Source: Natrinema hispanicum (lineage in GTDB: Archaea > Halobacteriota > Halobacteria > Halobacteriales > Natrialbaceae). Taken from it: a stretch of DNA of 64,000 bases. Location: the NCBI RefSeq assembly GCF_900111485.1, contig NZ_FOIC01000007.1:1-64000 (forward strand). Direction: 5' to 3'. The position numbers and the translations under genes were made by a program. Shown here piece by piece: positions 16,945 to 26,418 of the stretch. The notes under the pieces were generated by a model, which saw only the letters and a program-made list of their open reading frames with translations, was not told where the DNA came from and searched no databases. Position 1 is the stretch's first letter. Every line of letters starts with the position of its first letter.

Positions 16945-17011
16945 GACTCGAGAGCCGGCGAGTCCGTACTGTGCCGACAAGTTCTCGTCGCGGGCCCACG
17001 TTAGGCCGACA

Positions 17012-18649
17012 ATGAGTATGGGGAAGCCCGCCGCCTTTCGGCCGACGAAACCCGACGTCGCGGTGTTCGTCTCCGGCGTCACGAGCATGGGTCTCGAAAT
17101 TCTCGCCGGTCGGATCATCGCCCCCCAGTTCGGCAGCAGTATCTACACCTGGGGCAGCATTATCACCGTCTTTCTGGCCGCGCTAAGTCTGGGCTACTGG
17201 CAAGGCGGGAAGAAGGCAGCGACGGCGTCGAACCGGCGCATGAGCTGGCTGCTGTTGGGGACGGCGGCATACGTCGCCGTCGTGATCTACGGGAGCGATC
17301 AACTGCTGCTCTCGGCATCGGCAATCCCGCTGCCGGCCCGCTATGCCTCACTCCCGGCCGTCATCATGCTCTTCGGGCCGCCAACGTATCTGCTGGGCTT
17401 CATTAGCCCATACGCGGCCGAACTCTCCCAGAAGGAGGGGACCGGCGAAGCGTCGGGCCACGTCTACGCCCTCGGCACCATCGGCAGCATCGTCGGCGCG
17501 GGCGCGACGACGTACGTCCTCGTTCCCGCACTCGGCATCGATATGATCGGCCTCCTGTTTGGGTTCATCCTCGTCGGGACCGCGTTCGCGCTGACGCTGC
17601 CCAGACTCACCCCGAAGCCGGCGTCGGCCAGCGTCGCGATCGCGATCGTGCTCGTCGTCGCGGCTGGCCTCGGCCCGGTCGCGTTCGACCACCGCGGCGA
17701 CGTCGTCTACCAGACCCAGACGGCCTACCAGGAACTCGAGGTGATCGACGACGGCGACGTTCGGACGCTGTATCTCGATGGCGCACGCCACAGCGCGATG
17801 GACCTCGAGGATCCCGACCGACACGTCTTCGAGTACACACGCTACTTCCATCTCCCCATGTTGATGGTCGACGATCCGGACGAGGTCGAGAACGTCCTGT
17901 TCATCGGCGGGGGTGGCTACACTGGCCCGAAGGACTTCGAGCGGAAGTACGACGTCGACATCGACGTTGCCGAACTCGATCCAGCAGTGACGCGGACGGC
18001 CAAGGAGTACTTCCGCCTCGAGGAAAGCGAGAACCTGACTGCACACACAGAAGACGGCCGGATCTTCCTCCAAGAGACCGACAAGGAATACGACGTGATC
18101 GTCCTCGACGCCTATCAGAAGGATCAGGTTCCCATCCACCTCACGCAAGTGGAATTCATGGAACTGGCCGAAAGCCATCTAGATGAGGACGGCGTCTTGC
18201 TTGCGAACGTCATTGCCGCACCGAGCGGTCCCGGTTCGGCGTTCTACCGGGCACAGTACAAGACGATCGACGAGGCCTTCGCGTCGACCTACAGCTTCCG
18301 CACCTCGAGCTGGGACTCCGTCCAGAACATCGAAATCGCCGCGACAAAAGCCGAGACGAACTTTACCGAGGCCGACGTCGAGACACGAAACGACCAGCGC
18401 GACCTGGGAATCGACTTGCGCGGTGAGGTCAGAAACTACATGGACGCGCCAAATACCGACGACGTGCCGCTGCTGACCGAGGATCACGCACCCGTCGACA
18501 ACCTCCAGGCGTCGACGGTGGGCCAAGAGTACGTCATCGAGCAAACTGGAGAAGACGAGACACAGCCGGAGCCAGCGTCTATCACAGTCGGGCCGGAACT
18601 GCCCGCACACGCACGGCCGACATCGGGACTCGAGTCGATACCGGCCTGA
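17012..18649 (+). CDS. Membrane-anchored spermidine-synthase-like protein
   Basis: 545 aa in two parts. Residues about 15-215 hold six to eight membrane segments (for example VFVSGVTSMGLEILAGRIIA, LGTIGSIVGAGATTYVLVPA). From about 230 a SpeE-like SAM fold follows: FIGGGGYTGPKDFERKYD, AELDPAVTRTAKEYF, and VIVLDAYQKDQVPIHLTQVEF, where spermidine synthases bind the amine. This fused architecture is widespread in archaea and bacteria; its product is unproven, and the aminopropyl-acceptor pocket cannot be judged by eye. Either of the two ATGs (17012 or 17018) could start it. Confidence 0.88.
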   Translation: MSMGKPAAFRPTKPDVAVFVSGVTSMGLEILAGRIIAPQFGSSIYTWGSIITVFLAALSLGYWQGGKKAATASNRRMSWLLLGTAAYVAVVIYGSDQLLLSASAIPLPARYASLPAVIMLFGPPTYLLGFISPYAAELSQKEGTGEASGHVYALGTIGSIVGAGATTYVLVPALGIDMIGLLFGFILVGTAFALTLPRLTPKPASASVAIAIVLVVAAGLGPVAFDHRGDVVYQTQTAYQELEVIDDGDVRTLYLDGARHSAMDLEDPDRHVFEYTRYFHLPMLMVDDPDEVENVLFIGGGGYTGPKDFERKYDVDIDVAELDPAVTRTAKEYFRLEESENLTAHTEDGRIFLQETDKEYDVIVLDAYQKDQVPIHLTQVEFMELAESHLDEDGVLLANVIAAPSGPGSAFYRAQYKTIDEAFASTYSFRTSSWDSVQNIEIAATKAETNFTEADVETRNDQRDLGIDLRGEVRNYMDAPNTDDVPLLTEDHAPVDNLQASTVGQEYVIEQTGEDETQPEPASITVGPELPAHARPTSGLESIPA

Positions 18650-18681
18650 CTCAACTTCCCCGAGCACGCTGTTGCGACCTG

Positions 18682-19476
18682 TTACTCCGAAAGTGCGTCG
18701 ACCTCGAGTGACGTCGCCGTCCGCCAATAGTGATCGAGTGAGTCCTCGGCCCACGCGCGGACGGCGTCGTCGTCGGTGTCGACGGCGGCCCGCAGGATGC
18801 CGTTCTCGTCGCGCAAGAGCAGACAGACGTCCGCGTCGACGATCATGATCGCGATCGGGACGCCCTCCTCTCGAACTCTGATCTCGGCGTTGTCGGCCGA
18901 CAGCAGCGCCTCGAGCTGACCGCGAAGTCCGGACTCGTCGGCCAGCGCGTCGATCGCGTTCTGGCCGAAGACCCCCCTGAAGCGCTGCTCGCCCGCAGTC
19001 ACACGGTCTCGAACGACGCCTAGCGTCTGCTCGTTGAACGTATGCGAAAACGTCCGGACTTCTTCACCCGTCCGGAGAAACTCGAGCAACCGACTCAGCG
19101 GCGCGTTCGGCCGCGTCGCGCTGGGAGTGGTAATCGTCGCGTCCGAAAGCCGCCGCAGGTCGAACTCCATCGCGTGGGTCGGCAAGTAGTCGACGATCTC
19201 ACGCAGTTTGGCCTCCGTCTCGAGGATCTCCTGGAGATCAGTGAACCCCTCTGCGACCAGTCGCCCCGTCGCGGTCGCGACGTATGCATTGCCGTCGTGT
19301 CTGATCCACGACCGGTCCGCAAAGTCACCGAGGATCCGACCCAGCGTCGCCTGCGAGGCTCCAGTCGCCGCAGCTAGTTCGGTCCGCGTGTGTCGCCCGT
19401 CCGAGAGCAACCGGAGGACCTCAACGCGATTTGACGACAGTGCGAGAAACTCGATCTCCTCGAGCGCCGATTCCAT
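18682..19476 (-). CDS. Winged-HTH transcription regulator (haloarchaeal, ArsR-like N-terminus)
   Basis: 264 aa starting MESALEEIEFLALSSNRVEV. The N-terminal wHTH (about 5-75) includes RTELAAATGASQATLGRILG; the C-terminal half is an alpha/beta domain like those seen in haloarchaeal regulators annotated as DUF1724-type or MarR/ArsR-like, with GVPIAIMIVDADVCLLLRDE near the end. It is divergent from the DMT transporter gene across a 163-bp gap up to the latter's leader, so it may control that gene. The start is set at 19476 because upstream residues are alanine/arginine-rich and unlike the family. Confidence 0.8.
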   Translation of the reverse strand: MESALEEIEFLALSSNRVEVLRLLSDGRHTRTELAAATGASQATLGRILGDFADRSWIRHDGNAYVATATGRLVAEGFTDLQEILETEAKLREIVDYLPTHAMEFDLRRLSDATITTPSATRPNAPLSRLLEFLRTGEEVRTFSHTFNEQTLGVVRDRVTAGEQRFRGVFGQNAIDALADESGLRGQLEALLSADNAEIRVREEGVPIAIMIVDADVCLLLRDENGILRAAVDTDDDAVRAWAEDSLDHYWRTATSLEVDALSE

Positions 19477-19611
19477 ACGGGTTCTCGTCGCCGCCGCGGC
19501 AAATTGGTTTCGCACCGTGCAAGGTTTTCAGAGGGTGCAGCAATAGCAGGGTCTCGGCCGCTTTCTCGGCTCGTCCGCTTTTCTTACTATGAAATGTTTT
19601 CTGAATCAAAC

Positions 19612-19617
19612 TATAAA
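19612..19617 (+). promoter_or_regulatory. TATA box of the DMT transporter transcript
   Basis: TATAAA is 28 nt before the ATG at 19640, not before the transporter ATG at 19714. The transcript therefore probably begins with the small reading frame at 19640. Confidence 0.65.
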
Positions 19618-19639
19618 CCCGGAGTTCGTACGGTGTAGT

Positions 19640-19714
19640 ATGATCATCTTCGCGATTCGCGCGTCGGCTGCTCTCGAGTCGGCGCAATCGGTCCACACGG
19701 GGGTGGCGGGATAA
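19640..19714 (+). CDS. Possible 24-codon leader peptide ahead of the DMT transporter
   Basis: ATG 19640 is placed at the expected transcription start of the TATA box at 19612. The frame encodes 24 residues starting MIIFAIRASAALESAQ and ends in TAA, whose last A is the first base of the transporter's ATG (TAATG). Such an overlap supports translation by coupling. The peptide itself has no recognisable domain and could be just a leader. The evidence is placement only. Confidence 0.4.
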   Translation: MIIFAIRASAALESAQSVHTGVAG

Positions 19715-20700
19715 TGATGTCCCGTCGCAGTGCCGTCTTCTTCGCGCTCTCGAGTCTGCTCTTCGGTGGGACCTTCGTCGCCGCGAAAGCCGGGCTCGCG
19801 TACTTCCCACCACTGCTGTTCGTGGCGCTGCGCTACGACATCGCGGCGGTGGTCATGCTGGCGTACGTCGGGCTGACCGGTTCGCGGTCGGCGCTGCTCC
19901 CGCAGAGTCGCGGCGACGTTGCCAGCATTCTCGCGACCGGCGTCCTCGCGATCGGGGTGACGAACGCCTTGCTGTTCGTCGGCCAGCAGTACGTCTCGAG
20001 TGCCGTCTCCTCGATCATCTACAGTCTCAACCCGATCATGACGCCGGTGTTCGCCGCGGCGTTGCTCTCTGATGAACGCCTCTCTCAGCGCGGCGCGGCC
20101 GGGATGGGACTTGGCCTCGTCGGCGTCGGCCTCGTGGTCAGCCCGGATCCCGCAAATCTGCTGGCGGGAGCCGTCGGTAAGGGCATCCTCTTCGCCGCCG
20201 CGATCAGCGCCGCATTGGGTGCCGTGTTGATCCGCCGGGCCGACAGCGACCTCTCGAGTCCGGTCCGCGTCGCTTGGGGGCTGCCCTTCGCCGCAGCGCT
20301 GAGTCACCTGCTGGCCTGGGCAAGCGGCGAGTCGGCGGCTGCGATCACGTGGACGACCGAGGCGCTGCTGGCGCTTGGCTACGTGAGTGTCTTCGCTGGT
20401 GCCATCGCCTACGTCGCCTACTTCGGGCTTATCGATTCGGCCGGCGCGATCCGCGCGAACCTGATCTTCTACGTCGTGCCCGTCGTCTCGACGCTCGGCG
20501 GCTGGGCACTGCTCGGTGAGACGATCGATGCGCTCGCGATCGCCGGCTTCCTGACGATCTTCGCCGGCTTCGCCGTGCTCGGCAGCAAGTCGATCGATAT
20601 CGGCTCGCTGCTCCCGGATGTCGGCTCCGACGTGGCGTCCTCGTCTGCCGACGGCGAGTCGGTCGTCAGGGAGGAACCGCGGGGCTACCGCTCGGACTGA
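19714..20700 (+). CDS. EamA/DMT-superfamily transporter
   Basis: 328 aa with about ten membrane segments in two EamA repeats, for example FFALSSLLFGGTFVAAKAGL and ITWTTEALLALGYVSVFAGA. The family moves small metabolites, often amino acids or nucleotides, out of or into the cell; substrate unknown. It begins ATGATG; the first ATG is used because of overlap with the leader frame. The polar C-terminal tail (DVGSDVASSSADGES) is acidic. Divergent to the wHTH regulator at 18682. Confidence 0.88.
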   Translation: MMSRRSAVFFALSSLLFGGTFVAAKAGLAYFPPLLFVALRYDIAAVVMLAYVGLTGSRSALLPQSRGDVASILATGVLAIGVTNALLFVGQQYVSSAVSSIIYSLNPIMTPVFAAALLSDERLSQRGAAGMGLGLVGVGLVVSPDPANLLAGAVGKGILFAAAISAALGAVLIRRADSDLSSPVRVAWGLPFAAALSHLLAWASGESAAAITWTTEALLALGYVSVFAGAIAYVAYFGLIDSAGAIRANLIFYVVPVVSTLGGWALLGETIDALAIAGFLTIFAGFAVLGSKSIDIGSLLPDVGSDVASSSADGESVVREEPRGYRSD

Positions 20701-20737
20701 TTCGCTGGCGCTCGAGGCGCTCACTGTGGATCGGCAA

Positions 20738-21076
20738 TCAGAACAGCGACAGTTCGCCGGTCACGCTGTCGACACGATCGTCGGCTGCCGGGCCGACGGC
20801 GAGCGCGGTGACCGTGCCGGGCTCGAGTTGGGTGTGGCCGGCGTCGCGGATGAGCGCGTTGGGGATGCCGTTACTGTCGGCGATCTCCGAGAGTTCGTGT
20901 AGTTGTCGTTCGCTCTTGCCTTTGAGGACGACCTTTTTTTGGCCGCCCTGTTTCCACTGGGATTGTAGCTGGCTATCTGCCTTTTCGTATGCCGACAGCG
21001 ACGCGTGGGCGACCTGTGCGGCGAGTTTCCCCTGTCCCATGCCGATGTCGGTTCGAGCGACGATGGCCTGTTTCAT
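20738..21076 (-). CDS. pth2: Peptidyl-tRNA hydrolase, archaeal type (Pth2)
   Basis: 112 aa starting [29 protein letters not shown] in part, the Pth2 signature. [40 protein letters not shown] and the C-terminal SVTGELSLF follow. The enzyme releases tRNA from peptidyl-tRNA dropped by ribosomes. Longer upstream frame extension is non-homologous; a TATA-like AAGTAAAGG (reverse, about 21100-21108) is 27 nt before 21076. Divergent from the MFS gene at 21246. Confidence 0.95.
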   Translation of the reverse strand: MKQAIVARTDIGMGQGKLAAQVAHASLSAYEKADSQLQSQWKQGGQKKVVLKGKSERQLHELSEIADSNGIPNALIRDAGHTQLEPGTVTALAVGPAADDRVDSVTGELSLF

Positions 21077-21245
21077 AGCCGACTCGAGGATGGGGACACC
21101 TTTACTTGTACCTATACTGACGCCGGGAGCAAGACGGCCCGACAGGTTCGGTTCGCTGTCGATCCGACCAGTCACGATCGGGCAGCTTCGACTGACAGTC
21201 CAGACGACGAGAGCATTGATATGGTAGTGGACACCACACCGGACC

Positions 21246-22418
21246 ATGCAGGAGCGTCGTCGGGTTCTCGTCGTGACGTCGGTCGCGCTGTTCTTCTCGG
21301 TACTGGTCTGGTTCAACTATTCGGCGGTACTGCCTCTGATCGTCGAGGAGTGGGGCCTCTCTGGGACTGAAGCGGGGATCGTGTTCGGCGCACTTCAGGC
21401 GGGCTATCTCGTTGCGATCGTTCCTGCCGGCGTGCTCGCGGATCGCTACTCGCCGCGGTGGGTGATCGCCGTCGGCGCGACCGGGACCGCCCTCCCGAGT
21501 CTCGCGTTCGCCGCGGTCGCTGACGGTCTCCTCGTCGGCACTGCCTTACGATTTCTCTCCGGGCTCTTCGTCGCCGGTGTCTACGTTCCGGGCATGCGCT
21601 TTGTCAGCGATTGGTTTCCCGAAGTGACGCGCGGTCGGGCGCTTGGACTCTACATCGCCACCTACGAACTCGGCAGCGGCTTCTCGTTCGTCTTTGCGAC
21701 GATCGCCGCGGAGGCAGTCGACTGGCGGCTTGCGATTGCCGCCACGAGCGTCGGCGCGCTGTTCGTCGCGCCGATGATGCTCGGCTTGACTCGCGACAGC
21801 CCTGAGCGGACGACATCGGCGACCGGCGGATTCGATGTCTCGGTCCTCCGAAACCGGGAGTACCTCGCTGCGGTCAGCATCTACTCGTGGCACAACTGGG
21901 AGCTATTCGGCGTCCGCAACTGGTTGCTGGCCTTCCTCGTGGCGACGCCGGCGTTCGTGGCGACCGACTCGGCGGTCCTGCCGGGGCTGGTCGTCGGTGC
22001 AATGATTGCCATGAGCGGCGTCGGCAACGCCGCCGGTGGCTGGCTCAGCGACCGCGTTGGCCGGCCACAGACGATCGCCGCCGGTCTCGGTGCCAGTACC
22101 GTCCTGAGTGCGACGTTCGGCCTCCTCGGTGGACTGCCGCTGTCGGCGCTCGTCGCCGTGACACTCGCCTACGGCGTCGTCCTCGCGCTCGATAGCGCGC
22201 CCACGTCGACGCTCGTCACCGAGGTCGTCGCCGACGAACACGTCGGCACCGCGCTGTCGGTCCAGTCGCTGGCTGGCTTTTCGACGACGGTCGTCTCACC
22301 GATCGTCTTCGGACTGGCACTCGACCGTGGCGGCTACGCCGCGGCGTTTCCGACGCTCGCCGCCGGTGCGTTGCTTGGATTGCTGTCAGTCGGTGCGCTC
22401 GTGTGGCTCGAGCGATAA
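21246..22418 (+). CDS. MFS transporter
   Basis: 390 aa, twelve membrane segments by inspection. Between segments 2 and 3 the family motif is [14 protein letters not shown], and [23 protein letters not shown] is the typical N-terminal half-transporter. Substrate unknown; exchangers of organic anions or sugars look similar. It stands alone between divergent pth2 and the convergent gene at 22484. Confidence 0.85.
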   Translation: MQERRRVLVVTSVALFFSVLVWFNYSAVLPLIVEEWGLSGTEAGIVFGALQAGYLVAIVPAGVLADRYSPRWVIAVGATGTALPSLAFAAVADGLLVGTALRFLSGLFVAGVYVPGMRFVSDWFPEVTRGRALGLYIATYELGSGFSFVFATIAAEAVDWRLAIAATSVGALFVAPMMLGLTRDSPERTTSATGGFDVSVLRNREYLAAVSIYSWHNWELFGVRNWLLAFLVATPAFVATDSAVLPGLVVGAMIAMSGVGNAAGGWLSDRVGRPQTIAAGLGASTVLSATFGLLGGLPLSALVAVTLAYGVVLALDSAPTSTLVTEVVADEHVGTALSVQSLAGFSTTVVSPIVFGLALDRGGYAAAFPTLAAGALLGLLSVGALVWLER

Positions 22419-22483
22419 CGGCTCGAGCGAGTTCAGACCGAGTCGTCGCCCGTCGCCACTCTGCAGGCGGCTTTGTCGCTCGC

Positions 22484-23299
22484 TCACAGGACGATGGCCT
22501 CGTTGCGAAGGAGCTCTCGTTCCGTCCGTTTTGCCTCCGGACCCGCTTCGACGAGTGTCGGCTTGTCGACTGGCTCCGAAAACCGATCCGGGTCCGGCTC
22601 GAGTGACTCGAGCATCGCAGAAAAGACCGAGCCGCGCCGGCCGCCGGCCGAGACGATGCCGCCGTATTTGCGTTCCTCGAAGGAGGTGTTGTCCGGGCTG
22701 GGAAACTCCTCGCGGATGATCTGTGCGGTCTCTCTGAGATACGTTGCCGCCTGCTGCTGTGAGTAGCAACTGTCCTCGTAGTACGCCTCGGCGTATTCGT
22801 CGGCTAGGTCCTCGGTGGAGTGCGCCGGTGATTCGTAGCAGATCGACTTCGTCGTCGTGTATCCATCGGTAAAGCGGATGTTCATCGTAAAGCTATCCGG
22901 ATACCGGAGGATGACCGGTGAAAACATCATCTCCGTAATTGTGGTTCGTTGTTGAATCCGCCACAGTCCCTCGAAGTAGTAGGCAGCCAGTGCCCCAATC
23001 CGGTCGTCGCGATCGCCACGGGCATATGCCATCGCGACCTCCTCGTAGTCATCGCCTGCAATCCGCCTGAGCCGCCGCTCGAAACTCTCGGCAATGCGCT
23101 CGAGTTCTGCCTCGTAGGCAGCCAGCAGTGGAACCTCGGGATCGGCGAGTAACTCCGCTTTCCGCTCTCGAGCGTCCGCCACGGTCATCATGTTCTCGTG
23201 GAAGGCTCGCTCAGCTGTGGTGTCGGGAAGTGGAACCCGAACCGCACGTTGATGCAAGACTTTCGTATCGCCGTTGAAGCGATCCCGTTCCCCATCCAT
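22484..23299 (-). CDS. Conserved haloarchaeal protein of unknown function (271 aa)
   Basis: Soluble, mixed alpha/beta. Long helical stretch ARERKAELLADPEVPLLAAYE and ERIAESFERRLRRIAG near 40-85, then FTMNIRFTDGYTTTKSICYE and EDSCYSQQQAATYLRETAQ. I do not recognise a domain. The start at 23299 (MDGERDRF) is preferred to 23323: the AT-rich TATA region 23322-23335 lies immediately before 23323, so the message would start near 23300. Confidence 0.65.
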   Translation of the reverse strand: MDGERDRFNGDTKVLHQRAVRVPLPDTTAERAFHENMMTVADARERKAELLADPEVPLLAAYEAELERIAESFERRLRRIAGDDYEEVAMAYARGDRDDRIGALAAYYFEGLWRIQQRTTITEMMFSPVILRYPDSFTMNIRFTDGYTTTKSICYESPAHSTEDLADEYAEAYYEDSCYSQQQAATYLRETAQIIREEFPSPDNTSFEERKYGGIVSAGGRRGSVFSAMLESLEPDPDRFSEPVDKPTLVEAGPEAKRTERELLRNEAIVL

Positions 23300-23321
23300 G
23301 CACCGCCGTTCATCATGTATC

Positions 23322-23335
23322 ATTATAATTTATTA
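23322..23335 (-). promoter_or_regulatory. AT-rich promoter of the gene at 22484-23299
   Basis: On the reverse strand TAATAAATTATAAT is centred about 29 nt before the ATG at 23299. It is the basis for choosing that start. Confidence 0.5.
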
Positions 23336-23430
23336 GGCCGCTCAGTCTACAATTTCATGTGAGCGATAAGATTTAGATATTACCATACAGTATGTGTGGT
23401 AGCTCGTTGGCCGCTCGAGCCGGACCGAGG

Positions 23431-23437
23431 AATTTAG
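23431..23437 (+). promoter_or_regulatory. TATA box of dcd
   Basis: AATTTAG is centred 29 nt before the ATG at 23463, fitting a leaderless message. Confidence 0.55.
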
Positions 23438-23462
23438 GGCCCCGTACTCGCTCCTACTCGGT

Positions 23463-24065
23463 ATGATCCTCTCCGATGCGGATATCTTAGCGCGTCTCGA
23501 GGCCGGCGACCTCGTCGTCGAGCCTCTCGACGACCCAGAATTGCAGATCCAACCCGCGAGCGTCGATCTTCGGCTGGGACGAGAATTCCTCGAATTCCAG
23601 CGGACGAACATCCCCTGTATCCACCCGAACTCCGAGCAGGAAGTCGACGAATACGTCACGGAAACGATCGTCGATGACGGTGACGACTTCATCCTCCATC
23701 CCGGCGACTTCGTACTGGGGACGACCCACGAGCGCGTCGAGATCCCGCCGGACCTGATCGCCCACGTCGAGGGGCGCTCCTCGCTGGGCCGGCTCGCCGT
23801 CGTCGTCCACGCGACCGCCGGCCTCTGTGACCCCGGCTATCGCGGCCAGATCACCCTCGAGCTATCGAATCTCGGGACGGCACCGGTCGCGCTCACGCCG
23901 GGCATGCGCATCTCCCAGCTCACCTTTACCGAACTCACGACGGAAGCTGAACGCCCCTACGGCAGCGAGCGTGGCTCGAAGTATCAGGATCAGGACGGCC
24001 CGCAGGCCTCGCGGATCCAGAGCGACGACGAGTTCGGTGGCGACCAGCTCGAGCGCGATCGGTGA
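23463..24065 (+). CDS. dcd: dCTP deaminase
   Basis: 200 aa. [21 protein letters not shown] opens the protein, [14 protein letters not shown] follows, and the trimeric dUTPase-fold motifs [29 protein letters not shown] contain the catalytic Glu and Arg/Ser pocket. The enzyme deaminates dCTP to dUTP for thymidylate synthesis; some archaeal homologues are bifunctional deaminase/dUTPases, which sequence reading alone cannot settle. Length is normal. The acidic, charged C-terminal tail after [15 protein letters not shown] is typical of haloarchaea. Confidence 0.95.
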   Translation: MILSDADILARLEAGDLVVEPLDDPELQIQPASVDLRLGREFLEFQRTNIPCIHPNSEQEVDEYVTETIVDDGDDFILHPGDFVLGTTHERVEIPPDLIAHVEGRSSLGRLAVVVHATAGLCDPGYRGQITLELSNLGTAPVALTPGMRISQLTFTELTTEAERPYGSERGSKYQDQDGPQASRIQSDDEFGGDQLERDR

Positions 24066-24230
24066 ACGGCGACGGCTGATACTGCCGGACAAAACGGTTT
24101 ATCCCTCGATCGCACCCAAGACGCTGTCGCCGACGGCGACAGCCGCCAAGACGCGATCGAGTAGTCACTGACGGTTGTCCGGTAGTCTGAACACGCCGGC
24201 AGGCCGGTCACTTTTGGCCCGGGCATCGCG

Positions 24231-24368
24231 ATGGACACTCCCCACGGTGGGACGCCATCGACGAGCGCGACCGCAGCGACGCCCGCGAGACTCGAGGCGA
24301 TCCAAGACGCGGTGCCCGTCGCCGACGGCCGGGAAACGGTAGACGACGGACTCGGTGCACTGCTTTGA
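24231..24368 (+). CDS. Possible small ORF (45 aa)
   Basis: ATG 24231 to TGA 24368 gives MDTPHGGTPSTSATAATPAR and a C-terminus that is more acidic. Third positions are GC-rich and composition is plausible for a haloarchaeon, but no domain is visible and no TATA box lies at the usual distance. Listed because the 380 bp between dcd and the next gene otherwise holds only this. Low confidence. Confidence 0.25.
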   Translation: MDTPHGGTPSTSATAATPARLEAIQDAVPVADGRETVDDGLGALL

Positions 24369-24445
24369 GTTCCGATCGACTGAGAGACGTGTCGCCGGCT
24401 GTTGCAGGCACCACCTGCTTGTCTCAGGTTGCAGTACCGATGGAC

Positions 24446-24745
24446 ATGTGCGCCACCTTTTCCGACGACGACGTCGGTAAGGCCGTCGAGAACGGTAACG
24501 GCGAGGCGGTCGGCGTCATCACCGCAGTCGAGGGCGACATCGCCCATGTCAAGCCGGATCTGTCGGCCGTCGAATCGATCACATCGTCGCTCGGCTGGGA
24601 GGGGGCTGCCGAGATGACCGTTACGCTCGAACGGACGATCATCCGAGAGCGTACCGGGGATGCCGTTCGGCTCGAGGGAGCACTTCCGCTCTCGAATGCA
24701 GCCGACGATGGAAGCAGAACTGAACGAGACGCCGTCAATGACTGA
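24446..24745 (+). CDS. Haloarchaeal small protein, PRC-barrel-like (99 aa)
   Basis: Starts MCATFSDDDVGKAVENGNGE and continues AVGVITAVEGDIAHVKPD and SITSSLGWEG, which resembles a widespread family of short haloarchaeal proteins that look like a single PRC-barrel domain. Function is unknown; PRC-barrel proteins bind RNA-processing or photosystem partners. ATGs at 24440 and 24446 are equally placed; the second matches the pattern of homologues as I remember them. The stop is 14 bp before the repeat element at 24759. Confidence 0.65.
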   Translation: MCATFSDDDVGKAVENGNGEAVGVITAVEGDIAHVKPDLSAVESITSSLGWEGAAEMTVTLERTIIRERTGDAVRLEGALPLSNAADDGSRTERDAVND

Positions 24746-24758
24746 GACGCGCTCCTGT

Positions 24759-24830
24759 CTGTCAGTGCCGGTGGGACCGCAATCCTCGCACTGCGGTCCC
24801 ACCGGGACATCGTCACAGCAGACCGTATGA
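24759..24830. repeat. Repeat element, copy B: CTGTCAGT box, 14-bp hairpin, conserved tail
   Basis: CTGTCAGT at 24759-24766; perfect stem CCGGTGGGACCGCA at 24768-24781 and TGCGGTCCCACCGG at 24792-24805, with a 10-nt loop; tail 24806-24830 ends ACAGCAGACCGTATGA. Compared with copy A (6590-6663) the tail is 22 of 25 identical, while the stem differs but stays paired. It sits between convergent genes; the rest of the gap to 24987 shows nothing else. Confidence 0.7.
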
Positions 24831-24987
24831 GGCCATGGCACGTCAGTCGACCCGACCGACCTGACTCCCGCGATCCGTGAAACGGCTCCGATCGACCGGG
24901 GGCCGACGAGTCAAAAACAGCCGGGAGAACGACGATGATTCTGGGACCGGGAGCGATCGAGTATTCCCTGGCTTTTGTCCGGTCGTA

Positions 24988-26271
24988 TCAGGAGCGTCGC
25001 TCGCCGATTGCGTCGCGCAGGCGGCCGGGCACGTCGAGCATGGAGATGCCAAAGCCGAACAGTACCATCAACACGTAGACGCCAAGCGTCGAGGTCCAGA
25101 CGACCAGCAGCGAGAGGATCGCCCACGGGCCCGCAAGGAAGTAAAACGCCGCGATTGACATTGCAGTCCCGTAGAGCAAGACGATGTACGGCCCCCAGTC
25201 GCGGGCGTGGCCGCGCCGAACGCGTCTCCGAACGTAGCGTTTGAGTTCACTCTCGAGGGACTCTTTTCTGACGGTGCGGTCTTCGACGTCGTCCTCGAAG
25301 GTTTCGACGCGATCGCGCAGCCGCTCGATCTCCTCGCGCAGTACTTCGGAATCGTCCGCGCGGTCGTGTGTCCGGGCGCTCGCGCGGTCGCTGGCGCGGT
25401 CCTCGGTCGCCCCCTCGTCGGCACCCGTGGCGTCGTCGGTCATCGCTTCTGTCGAGACCTGTCGTCCGCGGGGACTTTGTAGCTGCCGATCCACTTCACG
25501 GTCGGCTAGGGTCGCGTTGAGGACCGCCCCGAAGACGAGGATGATCGCACCGGCGTACAGCCAGACGAGCACGAGGAACACGGCACCGAGCGCGCCGTAG
25601 ATCGTGTAGCCGGTTGTGAAATCGGTATAGAGGGAGAACGTCCCGCTCAGCACGACCCAGCCGACGGCTGCGACGACCGTTCCTGGGAGCGCCTCACGGA
25701 TCTCAACACTGGCGTCCGGAAAGATAACGTACAACGGGAGGAACATCGCGAGCAACCCCACGATGACGAAGAATTGGCCGATGATCGCCACCTCAACTCC
25801 CGGCACGACCAGGATCAGGAACTCGAGAACACCGACCCCAACGAGACCCAGCGTGATACTGATCGCGACGATTGTCGCGTCCCAGAACGTATCGAGCAAC
25901 GATTTCGATCCAACTGTCCCGTATACCTGAGAGAAGGCCCGATCGAGACCGCGCAGGACTCGACTCGAGCCCCACAGCAAGCCGAGGATGCCGACGACGG
26001 TTGCACTTTGCCGGCCAGTCTCGTCGATGATCGTTTCGGCCAGCACCTCTCGGGCCGCCGGCGTGAGGATGTCGCTGGCCGCAACCGAGAGTTGCGCTGC
26101 AAGCGTCTCGCCGCCGATCGACGCCGCGATTCCAAGTGCCAGGAGCGTGAGTGGGACGAGCGAGAGAAAGCCGTAGAACGCGACGCCGGCAGCGAGTAGC
26201 GTCACCTGTTCGTCTCTTGCGAGCCGAAAGGCCCGCCCCACGAGCTCGAGCCTTCGTCTGTGATCGATCAC
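24988..26271 (-). CDS. YihY/BrkB-family membrane protein with C-terminal extension
   Basis: 427 aa. Residues 1-270 are a typical BrkB/YihY membrane domain (about six segments, LAAGVAFYGFLSLVPLTLLA and LLWGSSRVLRGLDRAFSQVYG among them). Unlike the usual roughly 300-aa family member it continues with an acidic linker rich in Asp/Ala, a predicted coiled coil (REEIERLRDRVETFEDDVED), and two further hydrophobic segments near the C-terminus (about 365-405). Members have no settled function; some bind lipids or act in transport. The C-terminal fusion is not explained. Confidence 0.85.
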   Translation of the reverse strand: MIDHRRRLELVGRAFRLARDEQVTLLAAGVAFYGFLSLVPLTLLALGIAASIGGETLAAQLSVAASDILTPAAREVLAETIIDETGRQSATVVGILGLLWGSSRVLRGLDRAFSQVYGTVGSKSLLDTFWDATIVAISITLGLVGVGVLEFLILVVPGVEVAIIGQFFVIVGLLAMFLPLYVIFPDASVEIREALPGTVVAAVGWVVLSGTFSLYTDFTTGYTIYGALGAVFLVLVWLYAGAIILVFGAVLNATLADREVDRQLQSPRGRQVSTEAMTDDATGADEGATEDRASDRASARTHDRADDSEVLREEIERLRDRVETFEDDVEDRTVRKESLESELKRYVRRRVRRGHARDWGPYIVLLYGTAMSIAAFYFLAGPWAILSLLVVWTSTLGVYVLMVLFGFGISMLDVPGRLRDAIGERRS

Positions 26272-26418
26272 ACCACCTCCTTCGATCCGCCCAGCAATAT
26301 GTAATCACATGGCACGGGGGCACAACTGGCTGTTAGAAGGATCCCTGTGCGCTGCAGTCTCAGGCTGGCGAGACTATCGGCGCTGTAGCCGCTTCCTTCG
26401 AGTGGCTCCGAGACCCAG

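Noticed and set aside
15718-17118. 466-codon reverse frame over ychF
   Set aside because: YchF motifs on the plus strand are unambiguous; the reverse frame is a mirror of its codon bias.
24066-24230. Short reverse-strand frames after dcd
   Set aside because: The most haloarchaeal-looking frame has a stop immediately upstream and no start codon.
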